Shown here: positions 48,901 to 58,922 of the stretch, piece after piece
Layout of the letters: each line of letters opens with the position of its first letter
Position numbering within the stretch: position 1 is the stretch's first letter
Assembly (NCBI GenBank): GCA_964058845.1
Contig: CAXKVR010000284.1
Location: forward strand, 62,001 to 126,000
Direction: 5' to 3'
DNA length: 64,000 bases
DNA from: Carex sylvatica
Lineage: Eukaryota; Streptophyta; Magnoliopsida; Poales; Cyperaceae
Notes under the pieces: generated by a model
The model's database searches: none
What the model saw: the letters and a program-made list of their open reading frames with translations, nothing else
Told to the model about the DNA's origin: nothing
Position numbers and translations under genes: made by a program

Positions 48901-51900
48901 TTTTTTTATTGTCTTCCTTATATATTCCCAAACCAATTCGGTCCATCAACTATATCAGCAAAGGACTAAAGTGGCATTCGTCGCATTTATTCGCAACTAA
49001 ATTCTCAATAATCACATCACTAATACAGCTGAATGACATGAATCACGATGTGGATGTGTAGCATAGAAATTACATGCAATTGTGATCTTATATGCCTATT
49101 TCTAACTTGGTCTCCTACTTAAATCTTGAAACTGAATTTCATAAATTAACTTAATTAGAGGTCAAACATAAACGAGAAACAAAATGTCAAAACTTCATAA
49201 TATATATAACACTTGTTACATGTCACAAGTTACATATTCAAAATTGCAATGAAAAATAGAATATTAAATTATAAATTATAGACTCCCACTAAAACTAAAT
49301 ATCCTCAATAGAGATTACACCCATATGAGCAACATGCTCTACAAATTTAGCCGGTGTCAATCCTTTAGTAAGAGGATCTGCTAACATAGAGTCTGTTCCT
49401 ATATGTTCTATTTTCAATTCACCATTATGTACTCTTTCCTTTACAACTAAGAACTTGATGTCGATGTACTTGGACTTCGACGAACTTCGATTGTTATTTG
49501 CGTACAGCACTGCCGAATTATTGTCACAGAACAATTGTAGTGGTCTCTCAATAGAATCTTCCACTCGAAGTCTAGTGACAAAATTTGGCAGCCAAACACC
49601 ATGATTTGATGCCTCATAGCATGCCACAAATTTTGCCGCCATGGTCGAAGATGCAACAAAGGATTGTTTTGCACTCTTCCATGAAACAGCTCCTCCGGCT
49701 AACATGTAAATGTAGCCGGATGTCGATTTCATGCTATCCTAACATCCTCCAAAATCAGAGTCGGTATAGCCAATGACCTCTAGCTTCTTCGATTTCCGAT
49801 ACATGAGTATATGGTCTTTTGTTCGCTTCAGGTACCTCAAGAGGCGTTGGTTTAGACTGAACTTGTCTCCCTTTGCCACAGGAGTATCTCCTAGTTTATA
49901 GTCATGCATGACATATCTTTCCAAAACCTTATCGATATAATTCCTTTGAGATAATCCTAATATACCTTGGGTTCTATTCCTCAGTATTTCTATCCCTAGG
50001 ACAAATGATGCATCACTAAGATCTTTCATCTCAAAATGCTTCATCAGAAAGTTCTTAGTTTGTTGCAACATACTTATATCATTACTCGCAAGCAAAATGT
50101 CATCGACATATAAAACCAGAAATACAAATTTACTCCCACAGAACTTGAGATATATACACTCATCCACAATGTTAGACTCGAATCCAAATGTGACAATCAC
50201 ATTGTGAAATTTATAATACCACTGATGAGACACCTGTTTTAGCCCATAGATGAATTTTTTTTTTTAGTTTGCATACCATAGACTTTGCATCTCCTGATAC
50301 ATAGTTTTCTGGTTGCACCATATAAATTGTTTCTTCAATATTAACATTAAGAAACGCAGTTTTAACATCTATCTGATGAAGCTCCAAATTAAAATGATTA
50401 ATCAATGCCAATTTGATCTTTAAAGAGACTTCCAAAAATAGAGTATTGATGATTCAAATAACATATCAATCGATATGCCTTCCTTTAGGCCGACAATATT
50501 GATTATATGTAAACATAATAATCATCAGTATACTCTATGTACACATAATTTTAACAATCATTAACCTTCCTTTGGGCCGGTTAATACTTGCATTCATTAA
50601 ATAAAATCAAATAGAAAGTCTCTTAAATCTTTAGTGACAAGACGAGCTTTATATTTCTTTATTGGCAGTTCTAAATTTTCTTAAGGGTTTCCAGTATTGT
50701 CTGAAACAATCTGGCCTACACCCGTCTCTGGATCTTGTTGAGTTTGAGTTTCAATAATGATTTTGTCCATAATGGTGTTTTGAGTAAAGCTCGGATCTAT
50801 ATCCATAAAACTTGCAACACCTAATGGAATATTTGCATATTTGTTTTTGAAATCAATTATTTTCTCACCCCCCACAAACTCAACATCCTCGAAACATTTT
50901 GCATTTTCCGTCTCAAATACATTATGTTCTGTAGGATTATAAAATTTATAACTCCTTGAGCGCTCGGCATACCCAATAAAATAACAACTAACTATCATTT
51001 CATCCAGTTTTTTTTCGACAGGTTTGTAAGACATTGCCTTAGCTGGACATCCCCATACTCACAATTTAGTCTTAATTTAGCAAATTTAAATTATAAATTA
51101 TTAATTATAGTAAAGGCCATAATGCTCAAAAAATATTTGATGATTTTTCCTTATTGTCACAACGCATCCGAATTTCACAACCAGGTAAGTTCCCAGGTAA
51201 GTCAGGGATCACTAGGATTCGCTTCAAATTCCGACTTGCCTAGACAGAACTTGCCTTGACATTGTTACGTTCATAGTGTTGCAATTTGTCTTAATAAATC
51301 ACCATATATTTTATGAGTCTTAATATCATCATAAAACCAAAGTATCGGATTCCATTAAGCGGCTACCTTTGGGTAACGGATCAATTTCTTATGATACTTT
51401 GGTGCAATAATAAAGTACTGATAACCTAGAACATACCGAACAACATGCCTTCCTTTGGGCCGACAATGTTGACATATGTGTAAATTTTTTTGATCATCAC
51501 TATACTTTATTATCACTCACTTGCACAAATAATTTTTGTAATCATTACCTTCCTTTGGGCCGATAATGATTACATCCATTAATTGCACCTTAACTTCCTT
51601 CATAAAATGCATTTGATTAACCTCATCAAAAGAGGTACCTTTGGGTACAATTAGGAATCAATTAATTCAAATTCAAATTACATATCCCTTTGCCTTTAAA
51701 AGAATGATAATTTATACCCTAATTATATAATCTAAATGTGCAGTCAAACTAACGCAAAAGAAAATTTTAATTGCTTCACAATAATTTGTAGTTTTTAAAA
51801 TTTGGCTTTACCATAATCAAATTATTGCATACTCTGTTGTGGTCTAAAAAATAGCAGCAGAATACTTAAAAAAAAATTTGTTTAACAAAATCACTTTACT

Positions 51901-53757
51901 ATGTTATAATCAAAATAGAAATTTCAACAGAATTTGATCCGAATATAATTCCAAAACTTTGATAATAAGCATTGAGCATATAATCCAGCCGAATCAATAA
52001 ATTCAGAATATGCATATATAGTAATCAACAAATCAGAATATCCAGCCGAAGCAAATAAATTAATAAATCCATAATTATTGCATATTCTGATTTAGTAATA
52101 AAATTACCCAAATTATTGATTATAACATAGTAAAGTATTTTTTTTTTTTTATTGCTCGGATAGCATAGTAATAAAAATAAACAATTTCAAAGCAATTGAA
52201 AAATCAACAATCAATTATTTATTCTTTAGATCAATTCTAAACAAATAATCCAAATTGGCATAGGAGTGACTCTGATACCATTTGTTGGAACTTTATTGTT
52301 ACACTAAAACAATTCAACCACATAAACAGTTCAATTCAATATGCCACTATTGATCTACCTATGCCAAAATGGTCATCATGCAAAATTCATCAATTCTTAG
52401 GGAGCAGACGCAATACCTGATTCCATTAGTGTATTTGCGTTAAGCTTCTCTCAAAAGCAGTTGATGAACTTGTGTGAGACAGCGGCCAGAAAACCTTCGT
52501 ACCGATGTAGAGGTTGAAGCGTCGACGGCCTCCTTAGTGATAGGATGAAGCCTTCCAAAGCTACAAGACTGTCCTTGTGAGATCGTGTTCACAATTCCTT
52601 CATGATCTCATCTCTCTATTCTTTAATGGGGAGAAGTAGAGAAGGCCACAGAATTAACTAGATGACAGCTACAAAATTATGCAACTTTTCGTATATCCTT
52701 GTGCTTTGGGGACCAACCTATTTATAGAGATGAGGAGTAGGCATATTGCCAAACCCTAACCCTAAACTGATTTTCTGGCCACATGTCAACTTTAATAAAC
52801 GTGCATCAAAAAATGTGCAACTGCATCAAAATCCGTGCAACAGCTAGAGAATCGGTTTTCCTTAATTGCAAATTTCAGAATCAGTCCATCAATGATTTGA
52901 TCTTTGTCTAAATTGTTCTACACATTTGTGGACCACATCCTAATAAATATATTGATTGTCTATTTTCTTATTTGATCATTTTAATTGACAATTATATATG
53001 ACAGTAAACAATGCATAATTAGATTACATATATGCTCAATGTTAACATTAAATCCAACGAGATTGGTAATAAATCCAACAATACGCACTCTTGTCTATCT
53101 ACTTCTCTAGGAAAAAGTTGACAGCATCAACATGGTCCCACGTGGAGTCATTAATGCATATATAGTCATGTGGGTCATCCAAAGAAGAAAACGGATTCCA
53201 CCATGTACAAAAGATGCATGGATTCGGTGGATTCAGGTACACCAGCTTCATTTCCTATCCGGATAGCATCCGGGTATCCGAACCATTTACAGCTCCTAAA
53301 CCGTATCTGTATTAGAATCTGGAAATATTCTGCATAATTAAAAAATATCAGGATCCAAGTCCGTTTATCGGTTTATCCGTATATCCGGTATGGTCGAGCC
53401 CTGCTTGCCTGTGGAGTGTGTATCCTCTGATATATCTCAACTTCTGTGTGACCGACGAGTACAGTGCCTATTTGGACATAGCATAGGGGGCTTATTTTGT
53501 GCTTTGATATTCGTTCATAACGTATTCGGTTGAAATTTTCTAATAAAACCACTCAAAGTTTGAGATATCTCAGAGGATGCGAATTCCCTGTTGTAGCGCA
53601 TGTTGGGTAGCATGAGGTGTGTTGTTGATTAAGAATAATAAAATGCTTCACAAAAAGTATTTATATATATATTACTAAAAAGGCTTCATCTAAGCATTTC
53701 TATCTTAACATGAGATTTTCACAGGTTTGGATGAAATGTTTGTGACACAATTATATG

Positions 53758-53821
<64 letters not shown>

Positions 53822-54810
53822 TGCTACTGCTACTGCTACTGCTGCTACTGCTACTATTACTATTACTATTACTACTACTATTATTGTCACAGTCTGATGA
53901 TTGATTGTGTTTTTGTATGTCAAAAAAATTAGAATATCATGCTAATTTTTATGCAATTACAAACATGACAAAAGCCTTGTATAAGAGAAGTCAAAGGGCA
54001 GAGTCGGAGGTAGGATAATTAGTATGGTGGTTCAAAAAATTTGGACAAGACATAATTTTATAGTTATTTTAAAAGTATCTCAACTGTTCAAATATGTTCC
54101 TTGTATGATTTTTTGCACGAATTTCAAAGCAAAAATAATATTGGTCCCTTGCGCTATCCCCGAATAGGCACCGGACATGCCAGTCACACAAAATATGAGA
54201 TACCTCAGAGGATAGGTACTCCCGGCCATGGGGGTAGCGTCTCTCAGCACGGATTAAGGATGTAATTAACAAAAGTTACAGGGTTGCTTTGGTAAACTTT
54301 GGTCACTCAAGACCCGCTCTGTCTTCTTTCCAAAAGCAGCACCACTTTTGTCAACTAGAGGCGCACGCGAAATCACAGAGCTCACATCTTCATCAATAGA
54401 TACACGATATAGTTCTCTTAAATGATCGACATAACTAGAACATCTTAGTAGCAAGATTAAGGATGTAAAATTCAACAGACGATTGCTAACTTAAAATAAG
54501 GATTGAATACGCACTGTTATTAAAAAAACGAAAAAGAAAATAATCCAATAACGCAAGAGTCATAAAAGAAACATACCGAGTTGACTCGATTGAGAACGTC
54601 GCTCGAGATGGCGCCACCGAAGGCGTCGATCGTCTGGCCAAAAATGAAGGTCATCAAGGGCAGAGAGATGCCATTAGCCAGCGCTGTGATGGACCCCACC
54701 ACCATCAGCAGCACGTCAAAGCAATCGGCGAACTGGAGCATTTTGAATATGGACACCTTCCCCTCGGCTCCATTGCTCTCCTCCTTCTCCTCTGTATCCT
54801 TTCCTCCCAT
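33956..54810 (-). CDS. ABC transporter B family (MDR/PGP type), 13 exons, about 1246 aa
   Basis: Exons (minus strand): 54577-54810, 46261-46315, 45749-45924, 45114-45335, 44567-44805, 43952-44181, 43219-43514, 42802-43075, 41894-42509, 41558-41786, 41191-41457, 40538-40801, 33956-34594. All borders are GT-AG, and the total of 3741 nt keeps frame with no internal stop. It is a full-length transporter of the TMD-NBD-TMD-NBD form. NBD1 has Walker [10 protein letters not shown] (about 393-401), LSGGQ (497-501) and Walker B ILLLDE (517-522). An acidic linker ([12 protein letters not shown]) sits in exon 9. NBD2 (exon 13) has Walker A at about 1040-1047, plus LSGGQ and an H-loop. Family members of this size sit in the plasma membrane; the nearest group appears to be ABCB4/ABCB11/ABCB21, several of which move auxin. 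Substrate here is inferred only. Introns 1 and 12 are swollen by mobile elements in both orientations. Confidence 0.9.
34816..40402 (+). mobile_element. Ty1-copia retrotransposon in the last intron of the ABCB gene
   Basis: 5' LTR 34816-35162 (347 bp) and 3' LTR 40065-40402 (338 bp), with the 5-bp TSD atatc at 34811-34815 and 40403-40407. The primer site tggtatcagagc (35163-35174) matches initiator Met-tRNA. The purine tract gagggggag precedes the 3' LTR. Both LTRs begin TATTGG instead of TGTTGG, so the usual TG end is TA. The LTRs differ by a few substitutions and small indels. The element is antisense to the host gene. Confidence 0.92.
35344..40057 (+). pseudogene. Copia gag-pol polyprotein, broken
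   Basis: Domains in order: gag (from 35344), a CCHC knuckle ([14 protein letters not shown]), protease ([10 protein letters not shown]), the GAG-pre-integrase HRRLGH region, integrase ([25 protein letters not shown]), reverse transcriptase ([15 protein letters not shown]) and RNase H ([16 protein letters not shown]). Breaks: an in-frame TAA at 37975-37977 between integrase and RT, a frameshift near 38641, a TGA at 39194-39196 and a TAA at 39233-39235 between RT and RNase H. The first 877 codons (gag to integrase) are still open. The element could not make a full polyprotein. Confidence 0.9.
46742..47235. mobile_element. hAT-like MITE with a GGATACGGATAC-type interior
   Basis: 494 bp with the ends taggggtgtaaacg and cgtttacacaccta and a perfect 8-bp TSD, agatatgg (46734-46741 and 47236-47243). 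Both arms are made of degenerate ggatac words in opposite polarity around an AT-rich centre. It lies in intron 1 of the ABCB gene. Confidence 0.9.
47279..47587 (+). repeat. Possible copia-like solo LTR in ABCB intron 1
   Basis: The 3' half (aaataatattgggtggaaag, ending ttataca) resembles in order and spacing the end of the copia LTR at 40322-40402 (gaaataaaattgggtgggag, ending tttaca). No primer site follows and no TSD was found. The left border is uncertain. Confidence 0.4.
47883..48039. mobile_element. Small MITE, family D copy 1
   Basis: The left end (gcatcctctgagatatctca) is the inverted repeat of the right end (tgagatatctcagaagatac). About 157 bp. A copia element is inserted precisely at its right end, its TSD atacg coming from the MITE terminus. 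Relatives are at 53421-53579 (inverted) and 54061-54214. Confidence 0.75.
48837..49294 (-). other. Non-coding 3' interior of the second copia element
   Basis: AT-rich, between the RNase H end and the 3' LTR. Nothing recognisable apart from the purine tract next to the LTR. Confidence 0.5.
49295..51034 (-). pseudogene. Copia pol remnant: integrase tail, RT and RNase H
   Basis: In minus-strand order: the integrase C-terminal part (51034-50681: [23 protein letters not shown]), an interrupting non-coding insert (about 50680-50440), the RT start (50435-50211: [12 protein letters not shown]), RT with YVDDI (50233-49739), an in-frame TAG near 49736, and RNase H (49732-49295: [18 protein letters not shown]). 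The catalytic parts are split across frames and stops, so it is dead. Confidence 0.85.
50466..51665. repeat. Set of six hairpins with a shared CCTTTGGG loop, in the second copia element
   Basis: The loop word ccttcctttgggcc or a close form (cctttgggt, tcctttaggcc) recurs at about 50478-50491, 50565-50578, 51366-51373, 51448-51461, 51547-51562 and 51637-51646. Flanking stems differ in sequence but pair: attaacc/ggttaat (50560-50566 and 50579-50585), gtaatcatta/taatgattac (51538-51547 and 51564-51573), caacat/atgttg, atcaat/attgat and ccaaagtatc/gatactttgg (51337-51346 and 51393-51402). One pair interrupts pol and the rest replace gag and integrase. Function unknown. Confidence 0.6.
53225..53405. 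mobile_element. Decayed relative of the GGATAC-type MITE
   Basis: Contains gatagcatccgggtatccg, aaccatttacagctccta and tatccgtatatccgg, like the interior and end of 46742-47235. No clear TSD remains. Confidence 0.35.
53421..53579. mobile_element. Small MITE, family D copy 2 (inverted)
   Basis: The ends tatcctctga and tttgagatatctcagaggat pair. Reverse-complemented, the interior matches copy 1, including gcacaaaataagccccctat and taggcactgt. It lies in ABCB intron 1. Confidence 0.7.
53759..53888. repeat. ATT trinucleotide array passing into CTG/CTA
   Basis: About 20 perfect tta units, then imperfect ctg, cta and tat units. Long and pure enough to be length-variable. It lies in ABCB intron 1. 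Confidence 0.95.
54061..54214. mobile_element. Small MITE, family D copy 3
   Basis: The interior attggtcccttgcgctatcc, the following cgaataggcaccggacat and the right end aaatatgagatacctcagag match copy 1 in the same orientation. The left terminus is worn. Confidence 0.65.
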
Positions 54811-54875
54811 TGTTTGTTATTCCGGATAGTGTGCGGTTGAGTTGATTCCACTTGAGAATCAGAGGTACGGAGGGG

Positions 54876-54883
54876 TTTATAAA
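54876..54883 (-). promoter_or_regulatory. TATA box of the ABCB gene
   Basis: On the minus strand, cctttataaacccc lies 66-73 bases before the ATG (54808-54810). The short leader contains no earlier ATG that I can see. The position fits a plant core promoter. Confidence 0.6.
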
Positions 54884-55103
54884 GGGGTAACTAATTACAT
54901 TTAATTATTGTTATTATATGTTAAGTGGATCTGTTGATTACCTGGGCTAAGATACCTAATCGTGCGATAAGATGGAGAGAAGTCAACAGAGAAGATGGTC
55001 GTAAGCATGGGAGAGAATTTTTTTTTTAAATAAAATTAATTTAAATGATTTTAACATAACAAACACAAAACAGTTGAATTTAAAAAAAAACAACTCCCCC
55101 CAT

Positions 55104-55204
55104 CTCCTGCTTCGGTGGAGGGAGAAAGGTGGGTTTTAACAACATTTTGTTTCTAGCACAAAGCAGTTAATTGTGTTTCTCTCTCCACCGAGACAGGAGA
55201 TCAG
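55104..55204. repeat. Inverted repeat about 230 bp upstream of the ABCB TATA box
   Basis: atctcctgcttcggtggag (about 55104-55122) pairs with ctccaccgagacaggagat (about 55184-55202), with one bulge and few mismatches. It could be a small MITE or a transcribed hairpin. Confidence 0.55.
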
Positions 55205-55339
55205 TGGAGCTTTTAAATCCATCTGCTCTGTTTATTCCATTCAAATCGCAAAAATTAGTTCTATTAAAAAAAAAATCATGGAGAAGTTCAATGTGTAATG
55301 AAGAAGATAAATAAGTTAACTAGATTTTATGACTCAAGA

Positions 55340-55470
55340 GTTAGAATCTGTATCCTCTGCGATGCATCCACCTCGGCTATCCGATCAGGATTCAGACCAA
55401 TCCAATCTGAAATAGAATGCACGGAGTCCATTTAATATTTGTGTCAATATAGATTGGATTATCTGAATTC
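55340..55470. mobile_element. MITE fragment, family C copy 3 (inverted)
   Basis: On the minus strand it contains cacaaatattaaatggact, followed by gattggtctgaatcctgat, matching 14907-15046 and 11135-11275. Confidence 0.55.
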
Positions 55471-55637
55471 ATTTTGCATTAACTTTATTTTATAGTTATG
55501 TAGACGATACATAGCGAGTAGCACTAGTATAAAAAACACAACCATACACTGCATGTTATACACATTTGCTCAAAATTCTCTCTAAATCTGTGTCCAAATC
55601 AAGAAAATATTGTTTCGAAAATTTGCTCTAAAAAATA

Positions 55638-55734
55638 TAGTCAAATTGTACATGGTTTAACTGTTTACAACTATGTATAAATGTACTCCAATATTCATAC
55701 ACCGTTGTAAACAGTAAAACTGTGTACAATTTGA
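55638..55734. repeat. 32-bp-arm inverted repeat
   Basis: The arm starting gtcaaattgtacatgg and ending aactgtttacaac pairs with gttgtaaacagt...gtacaatttgac, with only a few mismatches. The loop is about 33 bp. It is probably the core of an unrecognised MITE. Confidence 0.65.
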
Positions 55735-56453
55735 CCATATTGTATACAATTTTTAGTAATAAACCTTGTACGAATGTTGGAGGGTATTTTCGAAAGTTCT
55801 AGGACACATTTTCGGATGGGCACTCATCAATTTCATATGGTTTTATTGGATAATCCGTGTGTGATGAAAGAAATACATTTTATTTCATGTCATTGATATG
55901 TGTCTTTCTATTATAATGCATCGCTCTCCCTCACTTATTTTTCTAAGTCATTTTTGAAGCATTTCTTCTCTAAAAATTGTACACGGTCATTCTATGTCAA
56001 GTAATTCTAAAATAGAGGCGAGTAGCTTTTTGTGAATTTTTAAGAAACCGTGTATAAATCAATTTTTAACCCGTAATTAGTAGTGTTTTGTGTACTAGTG
56101 TCGGATTTCTTATAATAACTTATAGTTTGAATTCTGACCGTCCAATCATTTGATTCTATATTAATATATTGTCGAACTTCGTGAATTTTAATTTTAATCT
56201 AATTGATATGTATTCGGATAATTAAGGACGACCCTGAGTTAAAATCAACATTTAAGGTACTTTAAAGAATCCGGACCCGAAATGTTAGTGGGTACATAAT
56301 TATTGGTCATTGGTATGCTAAAGAAAAAAAAAAACATTAAACCAGCAGGCCCGTAATGCTAGTTGGTCCATGATTTATTGGTATTTTAAAGAAAATACAT
56401 TGAATCAGACAGAGCCATCGGGAAGCAAATAGGTTAATATACATAACAGCGCT

Positions 56454-56571
56454 CGATTAATATAACCCCACCACCCAAATGTTTAGTAATATGATTAATA
56501 TAACCCCACCACTCAATGTCTCAAATGGTTTAGTAATATATATAACATCGGTCGATTAATATAACCCCACT
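56454..56571. repeat. Imperfect tandem repeat of a cgattaatataacccca unit
   Basis: gattaatataaccccac occurs three times, separated by variants of caaatgtttagtaatat. Unit length varies between about 40 and 65 bp. Confidence 0.75.
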
Positions 56572-58482
56572 AGGGCTGCTAATGAGTCGAGTTAGCTCAA
56601 GTTATGGATAACAGATTTAATTAATTTGACTCGATCTGTATACTCAACGTGCTCGAAATATATAATTTCTAAGCTTGGCCAGCAAGTCAAGCTTAGCAAT
56701 GAAGGAGAAGCATTTAAGAAAAGAAAAAAGTTTGTACCAACTCTCAAGAGATGGAGATCGACCTTAGTTAGGTACTAGGTATTTTATAAGAAGAAAAAAT
56801 TTGCACTAGGTATTTTATATTCATGCTTCACTGTCAAGACTTTCGCTATTCCCAAATTGTGGTATAGGGACTTATACAGTAGTGGATGTAAGGAGGTATG
56901 GGGATCAACGAATCAGTTGAACTCTATTTATTTTCAAATTTGTATATTTATGTATGTTTTTTTATCTAATTTATAGTAAAATGTTAACAAACTGTCAAAT
57001 TGATATTCATTCTTTACAAAAAAAAATATTATTTGATTGATCTGTATATATCTTTCATCTTCATAGTCTGAAAATTTTGCTCTGCCATTGGACCTATATA
57101 TATATGAACAAACAATTCGGACTACTAATTTTCTTAATAATTAAAAGTAAACACATTGTCAAAGTTTCATTTTGTTTGCAAACAATGGTCGAATGTTTAT
57201 TGATAAAGATTTTAGTTAATATTGAAAAAGTACATTTCTGAAAAAGGAATTAAAATATTTATAGAAAATATTGCTGAAGAATTGTTAGACTCTTAAAGCT
57301 TTTGAAATATGGAATTGTTTCTTATATGTGAGAAGTACAAAAAAAAGGAGATTTTTTTTATTTATAGAAAATATTATGGAGTAATAAAGTGAAAGAGAAA
57401 ATAAAACTTGAACTTTCGATGTATAGATAAATCGGAAAAAGAAATTCCGATCTAAAGATTCCTTTTTGTTTAATTTCCTGTTGTCTTGAATTCTCAGTTA
57501 TCTTCAACAATTGTAAAACATATTGTACGGTGACATTACAGAAAATTGGAAAGTGGACCCACTTACTATGTAAGTCAAATGAGCAGGTACCACAAAGTAC
57601 GTACAGACATAAGTTGCATCATTCACAAGGTGGGGCCACATATAATCCAAAGTAAATAGAAAATAAAATTATGGATCGGAAGAAAAAATTTCAGTTCAAA
57701 CTTCAAAGTTTATAGCCAATTTTTTTTCCGGTCAATCTATGCATACAAAAATTTAGGTAGTATGTCTTCCCCTCTATTATTTTATAATATTTTATATAAA
57801 CAAAAAATTCTCAAGAAAAAGAGAACCAAATGAATTGATTAGTTATATACTTAGTTGCATGTCCAATGACCACAGAAGATCTGGACTCTCCATTCTGTTC
57901 TTAGGCAATCAACGATTCAAAAACTCAAAACTATCATAATCGTCCCTCTACTCTTACCAAACTTTTCATATCTTATGTTTATATTCTTCGGAATGGTTTA
58001 TATATTTTTTGCACTATCAGAATTTTAAAAAAAACACCTAACAAATACATAGTAATAAATCATTAATTACAAAAATATACCACTTACAGAAATTAATAGT
58101 ATTTTAGTTAATTATTTTTGTAGAATGTCAAAATCATGTATGTCAATGCTGCAAAAGTCATCATTCCAACTAAATATAATACAACTCAATCAATAAAATT
58201 TATCATTAATTATTTAACATGTTTTCTTTGTATCACCCACATATTTTTCTTTAATTAGGGTGTTCTTAAGTATTTCATAAATTATAATTTATTGCAAAAA
58301 TTCCCCTATTGTGGGAATTGCATGTGTATCTTATAATCGTAATGTTTTACAGAGATTATAAAAATCATAAGCCTAGTCGCACACAGCACACCTGGAAAGG
58401 AAGCGCATCCATGCATGTCAGCTCGAATTGTTTTTTTTTTTTAATACACAGATGTTGGTCACATTTTAATACCATCCATGTG
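56572..58482. other. AT-rich intergenic DNA, no gene seen
   Basis: 56575-56700 starts ctagggctgctaatgagtcg and contains gagtcgagttagctc words, so it may be a truncated relative of the MITE at 58483-58914. The remainder is AT-rich with no supported feature. Confidence 0.45.
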
Positions 58483-58914
58483 TAGGGGTGTCAAAAATGT
58501 CCATAGCTCGTGACTCGTATTTGACTCGCTCGTTTATTAGTGGACCGAGCTATTAATGAGCCAATTCGTCACTAGCTCGGTTCAAAATTAACGAGTTCAA
58601 ACTGGCACCTAGCTTGCTTGCTAGCTCGCGAGCTAGCTCGGCTTGACATAATTTGTGAATTTGTGTACATTTTATACTGTCTAGCTCAGTTCAACTCGAT
58701 TTAAAAAGTTTGTAGAATTTATTTTCTTCTTAAAACAAGATCCAGACAGACCTAGCGAGCCAGCTCGTCAGCTCGCGAGCTAACTTGTCACTAGTTCAAT
58801 GTGAGATTTTAATTCGGATGCTCTAGATCCAACTTACTCGGCTGTAGCTCGATTTAGAATTAACAAGTTGAGTTAGCATCTAGCTCGGATTAAGCCAGTT
58901 TGTTGACACACCTA
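58483..58914. mobile_element. hAT-like MITE with a GAGCTCG/AGCTCG-type interior
   Basis: 432 bp with the ends taggggtgtcaa and ttgacacaccta and a perfect 8-bp TSD, tccatgtg (58475-58482 and 58915-58922). Arms are rich in agctcg and ctagctcg words in both polarities. Confidence 0.9.
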
Positions 58915-58922
58915 TCCATGTG

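Larger units (their letters stand above)
48041..53080 (-). mobile_element. Deleted Ty1-copia element in intron 1 of the ABCB gene
   Basis: On the minus strand the 5' LTR is 52283-53080 (798 bp) and the 3' LTR is 48041-48836 (796 bp). TSD atacg lies at 48036-48040 and 53081-53085. The Met-tRNA primer site (TGGTATCAGAG) lies just inside the 5' LTR and a purine tract (CAAGTGGGAGAT) just before the 3' LTR. Gag, protease and the integrase core are missing. Each LTR carries a TATA-like ctataaatagg on the minus strand and a telo-box run, aaaccctaaccctaaac (48507-48523 and 52751-52767). It has the same orientation as the host gene. Confidence 0.9.
54884..56453. other. Intergenic DNA with inverted repeats
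   Basis: The upstream region of the ABCB gene. It contains two hairpins and a MITE fragment listed separately. No supported gene. Confidence 0.5.

Noticed and set aside
53705..53923. 72-codon frame with poly-isoleucine
   Set aside because: It is a translation of the ATT array.
54069..54475. Minus-strand frames inside ABCB intron 1
   Set aside because: Exon 1 joins exon 2 in phase without them, and the left frame is within MITE D3.
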